Source: an uncultured Chloracidobacterium sp. (lineage in GTDB: Bacteria; Acidobacteriota; Blastocatellia; Pyrinomonadales; Pyrinomonadaceae). From it: DNA of 64,000 bases. Positions within the stretch are counted from its first letter, which is position 1, and each line of letters opens with the position of its first letter. This document shows, piece by piece, positions 1 to 8,469 of the stretch. The stretch lies in assembly GCA_936914845.1 (NCBI GenBank), contig CAKZGE010000005.1, positions 186,001 to 250,000 of the forward strand, read 5' to 3'. The position numbers and the translations under genes are program-made. The notes under the pieces were generated by a model, which was not told where the DNA came from, did not search any database, and was given only the letters and a program-made list of their open reading frames with translations.

Positions 1-768
1 GGCAAAGAGAGTTTGTTTTAGGGCGTTTTGCAGCTCGATGCGTTCTTCGTCCGTATAATCCTTTAGCTTGTCGGTGATCTCACTGGCGATGATCGCCGAA
101 GGTTCAACGCCTTTCGCGTCCGCTTCGGCTTCGATCAATGCGGAAAAGACGACTAGCTCCAGGTCGTCCGCGATCTCATCGCCGATATCAGCTTTAATGT
201 CGGCAATGGCGGCCTTATTCTTCGTTTCGAATTGTTGGGCGCTAAGCGGTTTTCCGGCGACAGTATAAAGCGTTTCCAGCGGGCTGAGCGATGGTGCATT
301 GACATCTTTGCCGGGTGCGAACTTATGTTTAGCCTTCAGCGACTCGAGGTATTCGGCGATCGCTTTTTCCTCCGGTTCGCGACGAAGATAGGCGACGATC
401 TGGGGTGTTGCCGTTTCAAGCGATGTTCCGCCAAGTTGTGCTTGGTTGGCATCGTACACAGCCTTGATCTGCTCGGGTGTCGGATCGGCGACCTTTTTGG
501 TAACGGCATCAAGCAGGGAATCGGCAGTGGTTTTTTGGTCGGCTGCTTCTGCCTCCAGCAAAGAAGAGGCGATCATCTGGCCGAGCAGCTGCGTGCGGGC
601 TTCGGCGAGTATCGCCTTCTGGCCGTTCCAGACCTTTTGTATTTCCGGCGAAAGGGAATCGGGCGTGAATTTAATATTGCCCGCGGTGGCCAGCAATTCG
701 TCCGTCTTTTGTCCAAAGACAGCGGTACAAAATACAAGCATTGTTAAAAACAAAAAGGCTTTTTTCAT
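1..768 (-). CDS. Secreted SurA/PpiC-N-like protein, C-terminus cut off
   Basis: Reading right to left from ATG at 768, the first 256 residues are present and the frame stays open through base 1, so the C-terminal part is missing. The N-terminus is a Sec signal peptide (MKKAFLFLTMLVFCTAVFGQ). The rest is charged and helical, with phrases such as 'TPEQIKAVYDANQ' that resemble the helical N-terminal region of SurA/PpiC-type periplasmic foldases. In acidobacterial proteins this region can precede a thioredoxin/DsbA domain, but neither a catalytic domain nor CxxC is visible here. It follows the cobalamin-binding-like gene by 9 bp on the same strand, so the two are probably cotranscribed. Function beyond periplasmic location is inference. 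Confidence 0.7.
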   Translation of the reverse strand, partial: MKKAFLFLTMLVFCTAVFGQKTDELLATAGNIKFTPDSLSPEIQKVWNGQKAILAEARTQLLGQMIASSLLEAEAADQKTTADSLLDAVTKKVADPTPEQIKAVYDANQAQLGGTSLETATPQIVAYLRREPEEKAIAEYLESLKAKHKFAPGKDVNAPSLSPLETLYTVAGKPLSAQQFETKNKAAIADIKADIGDEIADDLELVVFSALIEAEADAKGVEPSAIIASEITDKLKDYTDEERIELQNALKQTLFA

Positions 769-777
769 AAATAAAGA

Positions 778-1716
778 TCAATGTTCCGCAAATTGCAGCA
801 GGTCCGTAGATATCCGTAATGCCTCGCCGGGCTGCGGAGCGTCAAACACGGCCGGATGCAATATTTTAGCCAATATCTCGGCGCCGTCGATCACCCGCGG
901 CCCGGGCCGGGAAAAATAGCTCGTTGCGTCCATTGCCCATACCTCGCCGTTACGGACCGCTTTCATTTGGCGCCATTCAGCAGGAAAATAAGTAGCTTTC
1001 AGCTGCCTGACGATATCGTCTATGTAATATCCGCACGGTATCAAAACCATAACTTCTGGTTCAGATTCGCTGATTGCCTGATAAGTTGTCGTCATTGAAC
1101 GGTCGCCCGCCGAACCAAGCACCGAAATGCCGCCGGCGATCTCGACCTGTTCCGGAACCCAATGGCCCGGTGAGAAAGGCGGATCGAGCCATTCGAGCAT
1201 CATTACCCGCGGCCGGTCGGCGATATTCTCCGTTTGGGCCCACACAGCTCCGAGGCGGTCTGCATATTCCGCTACCAAAGCTTCGGCGCGCTGTTCGACA
1301 CCCGCCAATTTTCCGATGGTCAAGATGGTGTCGAAAATGTCATCGATCGTGTTCGGTTCCAGGGACACTACCGTCGCATCGGCCGCATAGATCTTTGCCG
1401 CTCGATTGACGATCTTATAGCTGACGGCGCAGACCTCGCACAATTCTTGGGTCAAGATCAGGTCCGGCGAAAGTTTTGAAAGCAGATCCGTATCGAGATC
1501 GTAGATGGTGCCATGTCCGTCCAATTGCGAACGGACGGCATGGTCTATCTCGCGGCTCGACATCGTTTCATGTGAAATACGGCTGGCCGTGATCGCCGGC
1601 AACGCAGCCGCGGCCGCTGGAAAATCGCACTCATGCGTTACGGCGACCAGGTCGTTTCCCAGCCCAAGTGCATAAACTATCTCGGTAGCAGATGGCAGCA
1701 GCGATGCGATCTTCAT
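778..1716 (-). CDS. Cobalamin-binding / BtuF-like substrate-binding protein
   Basis: A 312-residue protein of the periplasmic-binding-like helical-backbone fold (COG0614, BtuF/FepB group). It opens with 'MKIASLLPSATEIVYALG', the usual first strand and helix of cobalamin-binding proteins, and has the 'LSPDLILTQELCEVCAVS' segment typical of that subgroup, followed by 'WLDPPFSPGHWVPEQ' and a C-terminal lobe. There is no signal peptide, so either it is cytoplasmic, as many orphan members of this family are, or the true start lies elsewhere; the next gene upstream is divergent. No permease or ATPase of a B12 importer is nearby, so a transport role is not supported. Vitamin B12 binding is inferred from family only. 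Confidence 0.8.
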   Translation of the reverse strand: MKIASLLPSATEIVYALGLGNDLVAVTHECDFPAAAAALPAITASRISHETMSSREIDHAVRSQLDGHGTIYDLDTDLLSKLSPDLILTQELCEVCAVSYKIVNRAAKIYAADATVVSLEPNTIDDIFDTILTIGKLAGVEQRAEALVAEYADRLGAVWAQTENIADRPRVMMLEWLDPPFSPGHWVPEQVEIAGGISVLGSAGDRSMTTTYQAISESEPEVMVLIPCGYYIDDIVRQLKATYFPAEWRQMKAVRNGEVWAMDATSYFSRPGPRVIDGAEILAKILHPAVFDAPQPGEALRISTDLLQFAEH

Positions 1717-1776
1717 TTGAATACTATAAGTTATGCCGGCCGATTTGATAAAATGATCATAAGCGGAGGTAGAGAA

Positions 1777-2133
1777 ATGTCAGAATTACGCTTTTCGGGA
1801 ACGGTCGATCATCTGGCGGTCAAGTGCGAAGATCTGGCCGCCGCCATTGAAGCTTACAAGCTGATGGGGTTTGCGGTTGAAACGGTCTATGATGATTGGG
1901 CGATGGTTCGCGACGCCAGGGGCTTCGGTATCGCTTTGCTGCCGCCAAATTCTAAACACCCGCCGCATATGGGCATAAAGGTCGAAACCATGGCAGAGCT
2001 CGAGGCGGCCGCCGAGCGCGAGAACCGACCGATCAAACCGCATCGCGACGGTACATCTTCGTTCTATACGAAGGGAATCGACGGCAATATCGTCGAAGTC
2101 GTTTATTATCCGAAAACGACACTATCCAATTAA
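1777..2133 (+). CDS. VOC-family (glyoxalase/bleomycin-resistance fold) protein
   Basis: A 118-residue single-module vicinal-oxygen-chelate protein. The start is set by the GGAGG at about 1765-1769, seven bases before ATG. Family features are 'DHLAVKCEDLAAAIEAYKLMGF' spread over residues 10-31, the 'GFGIALLPP' strand, and the closing 'GIDGNIVEVVYYP', which carries the C-terminal Glu usually involved in metal binding; His11 could be its partner. The substrate cannot be told from sequence. The gene is divergent from the cobalamin-binding-like gene, about 60 bp away, and its stop codon overlaps the convergent CBS gene by 4 bp. An in-frame upstream ATG at 1754 is less likely because it has no ribosome-binding site. 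Confidence 0.8.
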   Translation: MSELRFSGTVDHLAVKCEDLAAAIEAYKLMGFAVETVYDDWAMVRDARGFGIALLPPNSKHPPHMGIKVETMAELEAAAERENRPIKPHRDGTSSFYTKGIDGNIVEVVYYPKTTLSN

Positions 2134-2576
2134 AAGATCCTGTCGATCGTTCGATAGCCGGCCATTGACGGCGGTGCATGCGGAAGGAGATCTTCCTGTT
2201 GCAAAGCCGATCGCTTCAATCGGTCACGATCGACCGTTCCGCAATAACGCCCGTCTTGATCGACCACGACCAGTGCCCCGTCGGAGCTCTCTGCGATAAA
2301 TATAAGATCTTGCAGATCAGTATCGAAGATCACTTTTGCGTAGTGAGACGTCATAACGTTCGCCGCACTTAGGACACTCGGGTCGCGTCTGCGGCTGACC
2401 AGCTGAGAACAAATATCGCGTATCGTAATGATCCCGATCGGAATGGGATGGGCGTGGCTTTCGACCACGATCGCCAGGTCGATAGGTGAATCGGAGAGCT
2501 GCTCAAACACCCTTTCCAGCGACATTGATTCCGTGCATACCGGAGCTTGCGTATCAGCAATATCAATAACAAGCAT
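2130..2576 (-). CDS. Tandem CBS-domain protein
   Basis: About 148 residues made of two CBS motifs and little else. The first spans roughly residues 1-70, with 'GIITIRDICSQLVSR' at its end; the second spans about 75-140, with 'DGALVVVDQDGRYCGTVDRDRL'. Paired CBS domains bind adenine nucleotides and act as sensors. With no catalytic domain attached, this protein probably regulates a partner by contact. Two ATGs are possible, at 2582 and 2576. The GAGG upstream is only 2 bases from the first and 7 from the second, so the second is preferred. It lies downstream of the membrane protein and LytTR two-component genes on the same strand and may belong to that run. Confidence 0.8.
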   Translation of the reverse strand: MLVIDIADTQAPVCTESMSLERVFEQLSDSPIDLAIVVESHAHPIPIGIITIRDICSQLVSRRRDPSVLSAANVMTSHYAKVIFDTDLQDLIFIAESSDGALVVVDQDGRYCGTVDRDRLKRSALQQEDLLPHAPPSMAGYRTIDRIF

Positions 2577-2656
2577 AAACATACCTCACAATATGTTTCC
2601 AGCTTAGACCTTCGGGAAAAAAATGTTTGTACGCGCGGATACTTCTCTTTAATAAT

Positions 2657-3061
2657 TCAATTGCGGTTAGTTTCTTCGAGTTCGGCAAGCTTTTCTTTCG
2701 CCGTCTCAGCCTTAACATTCTCGTATTTGATGCCGACACGCAGCCGCCGATATATGCTCATCCACTGATTGGCGAGCCAGGGCAGCACAAAGAACGAAAC
2801 CAAAAGTCCGCGCCGATCGGGAAACACGAGGCGAAGATCCGTTATTGCAAGCATCACCGCCGTTACCCAATGGCTGAAACAGTATTCGCACAGGAATACG
2901 TAAAAAAATTTGCGTGCCAGAAAATTTTTTCGTCTGCTGTTTTGTCCGCGGCAATATTCACGCGGTTCCCGAAATATCTCTTCCTGCGTAACGGTCCACG
3001 AAATAGAAGCGATCGCCAAAGAGATGACGATGGCTGAATAGATTTGGTCGGTGATGTTCAT
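2657..3061 (-). CDS. Small membrane protein, possibly DUF1360-like
   Basis: About 134 residues. The first stretch, 'MNITDQIYSAIVISLAIAS', looks like a membrane segment. Two more hydrophobic spans follow: 'FFYVFLCEYCFSHWVTAVML' and 'LLVSFFVLPWLANQWMSIYR'. The C-terminus is charged and helical (KAETAKEKLAELEE). The 'CEYCFSHWV' motif after the first membrane span, plus an earlier Cys in 'REYCRG', resembles small DUF1360 proteins with 'C-x2-C...G/S-x-W', but I am not certain of the family. An in-frame ATG at 3139 would overlap the upstream response-regulator gene by 26 bp, so 3061 is preferred. It follows the LytTR regulator on the same strand. Confidence 0.55.
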   Translation of the reverse strand: MNITDQIYSAIVISLAIASISWTVTQEEIFREPREYCRGQNSRRKNFLARKFFYVFLCEYCFSHWVTAVMLAITDLRLVFPDRRGLLVSFFVLPWLANQWMSIYRRLRVGIKYENVKAETAKEKLAELEETNRN

Positions 3062-3113
3062 CTGCGGGTTAAAGATATCAGAAGCGGCGACGGGTTTGAA
3101 ACAGAATTCTTGA

Positions 3114-3884
3114 TCAGGAGCCGATATCGAACAATTCATTGAATCGGTCGCGGTAGTTTCGGCTAAGCGTCAGTTCTTTGCCATTACTCAAGATAACAGA
3201 ATAATCGCCGCTGAACATCGGATGCAGTTCTTTTATCCGCTCAATATTGACGAGAGCAGAGCGATGGATCCGCAAAAACTTTTCCGGGTCGAGTTTAGAT
3301 TCAATGCCGCTCATAGTTTCCCGCAGCATGTGCGATTCGCGGCCGATATGCAGTTTCAGGTAGTTGCCGGAAGCCTCGATCCAATCGATCTCGTCCGTTT
3401 TCAAAAACAATACCCGTCCCGACGATTTGACCATTAGCCGTTCCAGGTATTTTCTTTCGGGCCTTAGTCCGGCGATCAATGCTGCTAGTTTTTCATCAAT
3501 TGTTCCGGCGGGCTTTTTCGCGGCAATGCTTTCCCGTGCTCGTGAAACCGCTTTTTGCATTCGTTCGCGGTTGAAAGGCTTCAGGAGATAATCGATGGCG
3601 TGGACCTCAAATGCCTGGATCGCATAATGGTCGTAAGCGGTAACGAAAATAATAGTGGGCAGGTTTCCGGGTAAAAGCGACCGGACCACTTCGAGTCCAG
3701 TTTTTTCCGGCATCTGAATATCCAGAAAGACAAGATCAGGGTGTTTTTCGTTGATGAATTCAATGGCTTCTTCACCATTGCCGCATTCGCCGATCACCTC
3801 GATATCATGTTCTTCGCGCAAAAACCTCTTGATGCGGTCACGCGCCAACGGCTCATCGTCCGTGATAAGGGTTCGGATCGTCAT
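3114..3884 (-). CDS. LytTR-family response regulator
   Basis: A 256-residue two-domain regulator. The receiver domain (about residues 1-120) has the acidic pocket D9-D10-E11, the phosphoacceptor D55 in 'LVFLDIQMPE', and the conserved Lys in 'IDYLLKPF'. The C-terminal LytTR DNA-binding domain (about 150-250) has 'IDWIEASGNYLKLHI' and 'FLRIHRSALVNIERIKEL', typical of AlgR/LytR/AgrA regulators, which bind direct repeats through beta strands. Its start codon overlaps the histidine-kinase stop by 4 bp (ATGA), so the pair is translationally coupled. Targets are unknown. Family members commonly control cell-envelope or extracellular functions, and the M14 peptidase gene lies just upstream on the same strand. 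Confidence 0.93.
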   Translation of the reverse strand: MTIRTLITDDEPLARDRIKRFLREEHDIEVIGECGNGEEAIEFINEKHPDLVFLDIQMPEKTGLEVVRSLLPGNLPTIIFVTAYDHYAIQAFEVHAIDYLLKPFNRERMQKAVSRARESIAAKKPAGTIDEKLAALIAGLRPERKYLERLMVKSSGRVLFLKTDEIDWIEASGNYLKLHIGRESHMLRETMSGIESKLDPEKFLRIHRSALVNIERIKELHPMFSGDYSVILSNGKELTLSRNYRDRFNELFDIGS

Positions 3885-4972
3885 TTGCTGCCGCCATAGG
3901 GAATGGTCAAACTGACAGTAACACCTTTGTCGCCGTTGCTGCCGACCTTAAACCGGTGCTTTTCGCCATAAAGATGCCGCAGCCGCCGCCGTGTGTTCGA
4001 TATGCCAACACCCTCCTGCAGATCTTCTGCATTGTCAAACGGGAGTCCAACACCATCGTCACTCACCGCAATGCTCAGATCGCCGTTTGAACGGACGGCT
4101 GAAATATCAATATGTCCACCTTCAGAGCGCGGACCGATACCATGCTTGATCGCATTTTCAACGAGCGGCTGCAAGATCATATTGGGGACACGTGCATCAA
4201 GGGTTTCGGGTTCGACATTTAGCGTTACCTGCAGCCGATCGTGAAACCGCATTTGCTCTATTTCGAGGTATTTTCGCAAAAAGTCCAATTCTTGCTTGAG
4301 CGGTATCTCCTGAACCTCGAGCTGTTCGAAAGAAAGCCGCAGCAGATCGCTGAGGTCGGTCAGCATACGTTCTGCTGATTCGGGGTCTCTATAAATAAGT
4401 TCGGAGATCGCGTTAAGCGTATTGAACAAAAAATGTGGATGCAGCTGCATTTTCAAAACCTGCAGGCGAGATTGGGCAAGCCGAGCCTCCAGCTGAGAGG
4501 TTTGAAGCTCACGCTCGCGATATTTTTGATAATAGCGGGCGACCTGATAAATGCCGAGCACGGACCAATAAATGAATACGCCAAAATGCAGATTTACCAA
4601 AAGAAATATCTTGTAAGTTTCAAGATAGGTTTTAGGTTGAAAACGACGCAGATAGCCAAGCTGCGGCAGGATCAAAGCATCTATCGCCAGCTGCAGACAT
4701 GCGATGACGATACCGGCGGCCAAATGCACCGGGAGCGAGATCCGCCATTTGCCGTTCTCAAACAAAAAACGCTGGCATAGAAACAGGATCACCGGTGTCA
4801 GCAGCAGCCAAACATAGGCCGAAATGACCTGCCACAACAGAATGCGCCAAAACGGCAGCGGGTTTTCTGAAAGCTGGTTTTGTAATGACGATTGGCTGGC
4901 GAAAAAGACCGCCACGATCGTCCAAATGGCCCAGATCCACAGCCATTTGCGTGGAGATTTACCAAGTTCCAT
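3881..4972 (-). CDS. LytS-type membrane sensor histidine kinase
   Basis: A 363-residue kinase with about four predicted membrane spans in residues 10-145 (for example 'WLWIWAIWTIVAVFFA' and 'VWLLLTPVILFLCQRF'), a short coiled linker (about 148-175), and a His_kinase domain with the signature 'QLHPHFLFNTLN'; H180 is the expected phosphoacceptor. A HATPase_c domain follows, with 'PLVENAIKHG' (N box) and 'DDGVGLP' (G1 box). There is no periplasmic sensor domain of any size, so it probably senses a membrane or lipid-phase signal. It is the partner of the LytTR regulator, whose start overlaps its stop by 4 bp. The 203 bp upstream (4973-5175) is free of genes and presumably holds the promoter. Confidence 0.92.
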   Translation of the reverse strand: MELGKSPRKWLWIWAIWTIVAVFFASQSSLQNQLSENPLPFWRILLWQVISAYVWLLLTPVILFLCQRFLFENGKWRISLPVHLAAGIVIACLQLAIDALILPQLGYLRRFQPKTYLETYKIFLLVNLHFGVFIYWSVLGIYQVARYYQKYRERELQTSQLEARLAQSRLQVLKMQLHPHFLFNTLNAISELIYRDPESAERMLTDLSDLLRLSFEQLEVQEIPLKQELDFLRKYLEIEQMRFHDRLQVTLNVEPETLDARVPNMILQPLVENAIKHGIGPRSEGGHIDISAVRSNGDLSIAVSDDGVGLPFDNAEDLQEGVGISNTRRRLRHLYGEKHRFKVGSNGDKGVTVSLTIPYGGSK

Positions 4973-5175
4973 ACACCTGTATTTTTATCACCAAAGACAT
5001 GCCGCGGCAATCGGTTTGTGACGAAACGCGGAAATTCGCCTGCGGACGGCATTTTTTTGTGTCCGCGGAGAAGTGCGTGAGAGACAGTTTTGAGCGAATA
5101 GAAAAGACCGGCCCGGAATTTCGACAGGCTCTTTACACAGAAGGCGGCGATCCTGTATTCGGTGAGTGACGGGCG

Positions 5176-7584
5176 TCATTCTGCTTTTTCCAGAGCATTG
5201 AACAATAGCGGAAATGTTGCCCACGTTTGTCCTCGGTGCTGCGGCTGAAATGCGAAAAGTATGATGCGGCCCTTTCCAAACGAGGCTTCCGCGACTGCGG
5301 TTTTGCCGTTTATGAGGTGTTCGCCAAGCATCCATCCGGACATCAATGCATCTTTTTCGGCGTAGGACGCGATGGTTTTGACGCTTGCCGGATCTGAAAC
5401 CTCAAAGGCAGAGCTGTTAATAAAATAGGCGGCAGTTTCCCGGAACATTGCCCTGCCCAGACGATGCCCGGTATCAACATTGAGCTTTACGATCGACCCC
5501 GGATTATAGAATTCGCTACGGCGAATGCCTTCCAGGACGTTCTTTATCGGCAATCCGAAATGTTTTATGACCAAGCCGCAGGAATCGTCAAAACATATCA
5601 GCGTGCCGCCATTTTCTACAAATTTCCGGAGGTTCCGCAGCCCGGCTTCGCCGATGCCGCCGGCGAATCGATCCGGATAGCGGTTCGCATTTAAGCCGTT
5701 CACGATCGAATTTTCTCCATCAGCAGGCAGTATTATCGAATCGACAGCCGGGGATCCGAGCTGAAGATCTTCGTTGGAAAGCGACCGATAGGGGATCTGA
5801 TGCGTATCGAAAACAAACCGCGTCCAACCTTCGCTCATCGACGATGTGAAGGGCCGGTAAAGACCGATCCGAGGTGATGTCCGCAACGGATAAGAAAGCT
5901 TTTCAAAGGGTTTAGCGGCGGGCGGCAGGTCCAGAACCTGTCTGATCTGACCGATATTAGCGGATCTTCTTAAAGACTCGGCGTCGCCGGCATGATAGTG
6001 AATATTTTGCACCGCGAGATATTCAATGCCCATCTGCAGAGGAAGCGTCCAGCCGGCAACATCGTATGGCGTATCCGGTTGGCCGTTCGAGTCAACCAGA
6101 TGTGGATAGGCCTGTCTTTCGAAAAGGCTTAGAACATTGCTTCGCTGCGGTTGGTTCACAAATATCAAAAACGAACCGAGCGGCATTTCCGTTTCGCGGC
6201 TTTCACCGGCCAGAGTGACCATTAGTTCCTTTTTCATTTCGTGCACCTCGATGCCTTGCCACATCAAGATCTCCAGGAAACGGGAAACTGCGGCGGCCTG
6301 CGGTTGGCCGGCCGGCACGAGAAACGCGATCGGGTCGCCCGGTTCGCCATCGGGAAGAGATGCTTTTTTGTTAAGATCGAAAAAATTTCGCAGATAGCGT
6401 TCGCGATATTTCGCTGCCATGCTCAGCAATGCACGGCTCGCCACGAGTTCGATCTCGGCAATGTCACGCGGCCGCCATATTCCGCCGGGCCACGGATCGG
6501 GCAAATTTGTCGCGGAAACAAGAGGAGATGCAAGTCCGCGTGCGGGTCGCGAACTTTCCAGCATTTCGCGTTTTATTTGGAGCGGAGTTGCCAATTGGGA
6601 GCTGGCCGCTTCGGACAAGATGCCGATCGAATTGTGATAGTAAGGAGCGGATCGAAAACCGCCGTGCCACCATGTATCAAAGGTCGTGTTTGTTGCCACG
6701 CCGGCAATATTTCGGGATTGCAGATCGGCCGCCATCTTGTAACCGGCAAGTCCGACCTCTCTAATGATCAGCGGCGGGATGCGAGGGTTCGGCGGATCGA
6801 AGAATGGCGGAATGACAAATCGAGCACCGTTCGTTCCCATCTGATGCACGTCATATACTATCTGCGGAAACCATTCCTGCCAATAGAGCTTTGTGACGCC
6901 ACGGGTCTCTTCAAGGTTCATCATGAACCAATCGCGATTGTTGTCGTGGCCTGCGTAATGATGATAAAGTTCGGGCGGGGATGTGCCTTCGCTTTTGGTG
7001 CCGAGCGTTTTGCGGTACCAATCAGCAACAATGTCAATGCCGTCGGGATTTGGCGAAGGGATCAGGATAAGGATCGTATTCTCAAGGATCTGCCGCGTTT
7101 CGGCATCGTCGGCGGTCGCCAGCTCGTAGGCCAATTGCATCGACATTTGCGAAGCGACGATCTCGGTCGAATGGATCGAGCAAGAGATCGAGATGATCGT
7201 TTTACCATTCTTGATCAATGCATCGGCTTCGGCCGCGTCTTTAACGGTACGCGGATCCGCCAGCCGTGCACTTATCCGCCTATATTTTTCCAGATCGCGG
7301 ATATTGTCGGACGATGATATGAATGCCGCAATGATCGGGCGGCCGAGCGTACTGCGGCCAAATTCTTTGACCGATACCCGGGAACTGGATCTGTCCAGGC
7401 GGCCAAAATAATCCGTGATCTGCTGCCAATCTGCTATTTTGCGGTCATCTGCCGGGGCAAAACCAAGCACAGAGGAAGGCGACGGCGGCTGCGCGACAAC
7501 GGAGCCGGAAAACAGTAAAATCAGAATTCCCGAGACACAAACGCCAAAAGCCGTATTGAGCAATGTTGATTTCGTTCGGTTCAT
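5176..7584 (-). CDS. Secreted M14-family zinc carboxypeptidase-like protein
   Basis: About 802 residues from the ATG at 7584, with a signal peptide/anchor at 11-32 (ILILLFSGSVVAQ). The M14 peptidase domain follows; zinc ligands are H138 and E141 in 'SCSIHSTE' and H247 in 'QIVYDVHQMG', the HxxE...H pattern of carboxypeptidase A-like enzymes. The C-terminal half (about 500-800) contains a glutamine-amidotransferase-like or sugar-binding-like region ending 'GKGRIILFAFQPQHRGQTWATFPLLFNAL', also seen in other large acidobacterial M14 proteins. It should cleave peptides or peptidoglycan stems in the periplasm. An in-frame upstream start at 7650 would run into the divergent plsC gene, so 7584 is preferred. 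Confidence 0.88.
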   Translation of the reverse strand: MNRTKSTLLNTAFGVCVSGILILLFSGSVVAQPPSPSSVLGFAPADDRKIADWQQITDYFGRLDRSSSRVSVKEFGRSTLGRPIIAAFISSSDNIRDLEKYRRISARLADPRTVKDAAEADALIKNGKTIISISCSIHSTEIVASQMSMQLAYELATADDAETRQILENTILILIPSPNPDGIDIVADWYRKTLGTKSEGTSPPELYHHYAGHDNNRDWFMMNLEETRGVTKLYWQEWFPQIVYDVHQMGTNGARFVIPPFFDPPNPRIPPLIIREVGLAGYKMAADLQSRNIAGVATNTTFDTWWHGGFRSAPYYHNSIGILSEAASSQLATPLQIKREMLESSRPARGLASPLVSATNLPDPWPGGIWRPRDIAEIELVASRALLSMAAKYRERYLRNFFDLNKKASLPDGEPGDPIAFLVPAGQPQAAAVSRFLEILMWQGIEVHEMKKELMVTLAGESRETEMPLGSFLIFVNQPQRSNVLSLFERQAYPHLVDSNGQPDTPYDVAGWTLPLQMGIEYLAVQNIHYHAGDAESLRRSANIGQIRQVLDLPPAAKPFEKLSYPLRTSPRIGLYRPFTSSMSEGWTRFVFDTHQIPYRSLSNEDLQLGSPAVDSIILPADGENSIVNGLNANRYPDRFAGGIGEAGLRNLRKFVENGGTLICFDDSCGLVIKHFGLPIKNVLEGIRRSEFYNPGSIVKLNVDTGHRLGRAMFRETAAYFINSSAFEVSDPASVKTIASYAEKDALMSGWMLGEHLINGKTAVAEASFGKGRIILFAFQPQHRGQTWATFPLLFNALEKAE

Positions 7585-7587
7585 AAT

Positions 7588-8388
7588 ATGCAGCAAGATC
7601 TGATGGAAGCGGTCGAAGAAAATCAAAAGATCGATTTTCCTATAGAGCATTTTAGCAAAAGCCGCCTGAGCGGAAAAATTCTATACTGGTGGTCGTGGAC
7701 CGTTGCGGGAGCTTTGCTGCTTGTGGTCGGATTGCCTTCGCTTTTGGTTTTAGGGTTGATCAACAAAAAAATGTGGCTGCACCCGATCGCCGGTTGGGGT
7801 GCGCGGATGTGGATGAGGTCCGCCGGGGCACGGGTGGACGTTTCCGGTATGGACAATTTGGAACCGGACCGGAGCTATGTCTTCATTTCCAATCACCGAT
7901 CATATCTGGACACCGCGACGCTTTTCTTTTTTGCCGGCCGGCGGATGGGGCTGGTCGCCAAAAAGGAACTGTTGAAAGCTCCTGTATTGGGCCAGGGAAT
8001 GCATTTTGTAAACATTTTTGCCATCGACCGTTCTGATCCCGAAAGAGCGCTTCGTTCGATGGAAAAGGCCCGCCGGGTTATGAACGCCGGTTATTCCTTC
8101 GGTGTATTTGCAGAAGGGACCCGGGCAATGCCGGGGGAATTGCTGCCATTTAAAAAAGGAGCGTTTCATTTGGCATTGCAAACCGGTGCTGCGATCGTGC
8201 CCGTGGCGATAAAAAACACGGATTGGATGATGGGAAAAAGGACCGGCGTCGCTTATGCCGGGACAGTAGAAATGGTGCTTTTGCCGCCCATAGAAACATC
8301 AGGCCAAAGCGAAGCCGACCTGCCGGAACTGCTTCGGCTCACCAGAATGATGGTCGCCGAAGAATTGAGCACACAACAGCGCGGATAG
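7588..8388 (+). CDS. plsC: 1-acyl-sn-glycerol-3-phosphate acyltransferase (PlsC family)
   Basis: A 266-residue LPLAT acyltransferase. After a membrane anchor ('WSWTVAGALLLVVGLPSLLV', about 36-55) comes the catalytic block 'NHRSYLD', with H103 and D108 of the HX4D motif, then the phosphate-binding block 'FAEGTRAMPG' (E176-R179) and the 'AIVPVAI' strand. It makes phosphatidate from lysophosphatidate at the inner membrane. ATG at 7588 starts only 3 bp from the divergent start of the M14 peptidase gene, so its promoter must lie inside that gene's 5' end. A second ATG at 7603 is an alternative. No downstream partner: the next gene is convergent. Confidence 0.9.
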   Translation: MQQDLMEAVEENQKIDFPIEHFSKSRLSGKILYWWSWTVAGALLLVVGLPSLLVLGLINKKMWLHPIAGWGARMWMRSAGARVDVSGMDNLEPDRSYVFISNHRSYLDTATLFFFAGRRMGLVAKKELLKAPVLGQGMHFVNIFAIDRSDPERALRSMEKARRVMNAGYSFGVFAEGTRAMPGELLPFKKGAFHLALQTGAAIVPVAIKNTDWMMGKRTGVAYAGTVEMVLLPPIETSGQSEADLPELLRLTRMMVAEELSTQQRG

Positions 8389-8469
8389 GTCGGAAAAACC
8401 GGAATTGCATAGCCCATGCGAACGCATTCCGCATAGGCGCTGGATCAGGAAACACAAACAATTGCGGCG

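Noticed and set aside
6241..7317. 358-residue plus-strand frame within the M14 peptidase gene
   Set aside because: Arg/Cys-rich shadow of the opposite-strand gene, with no recognisable domain.
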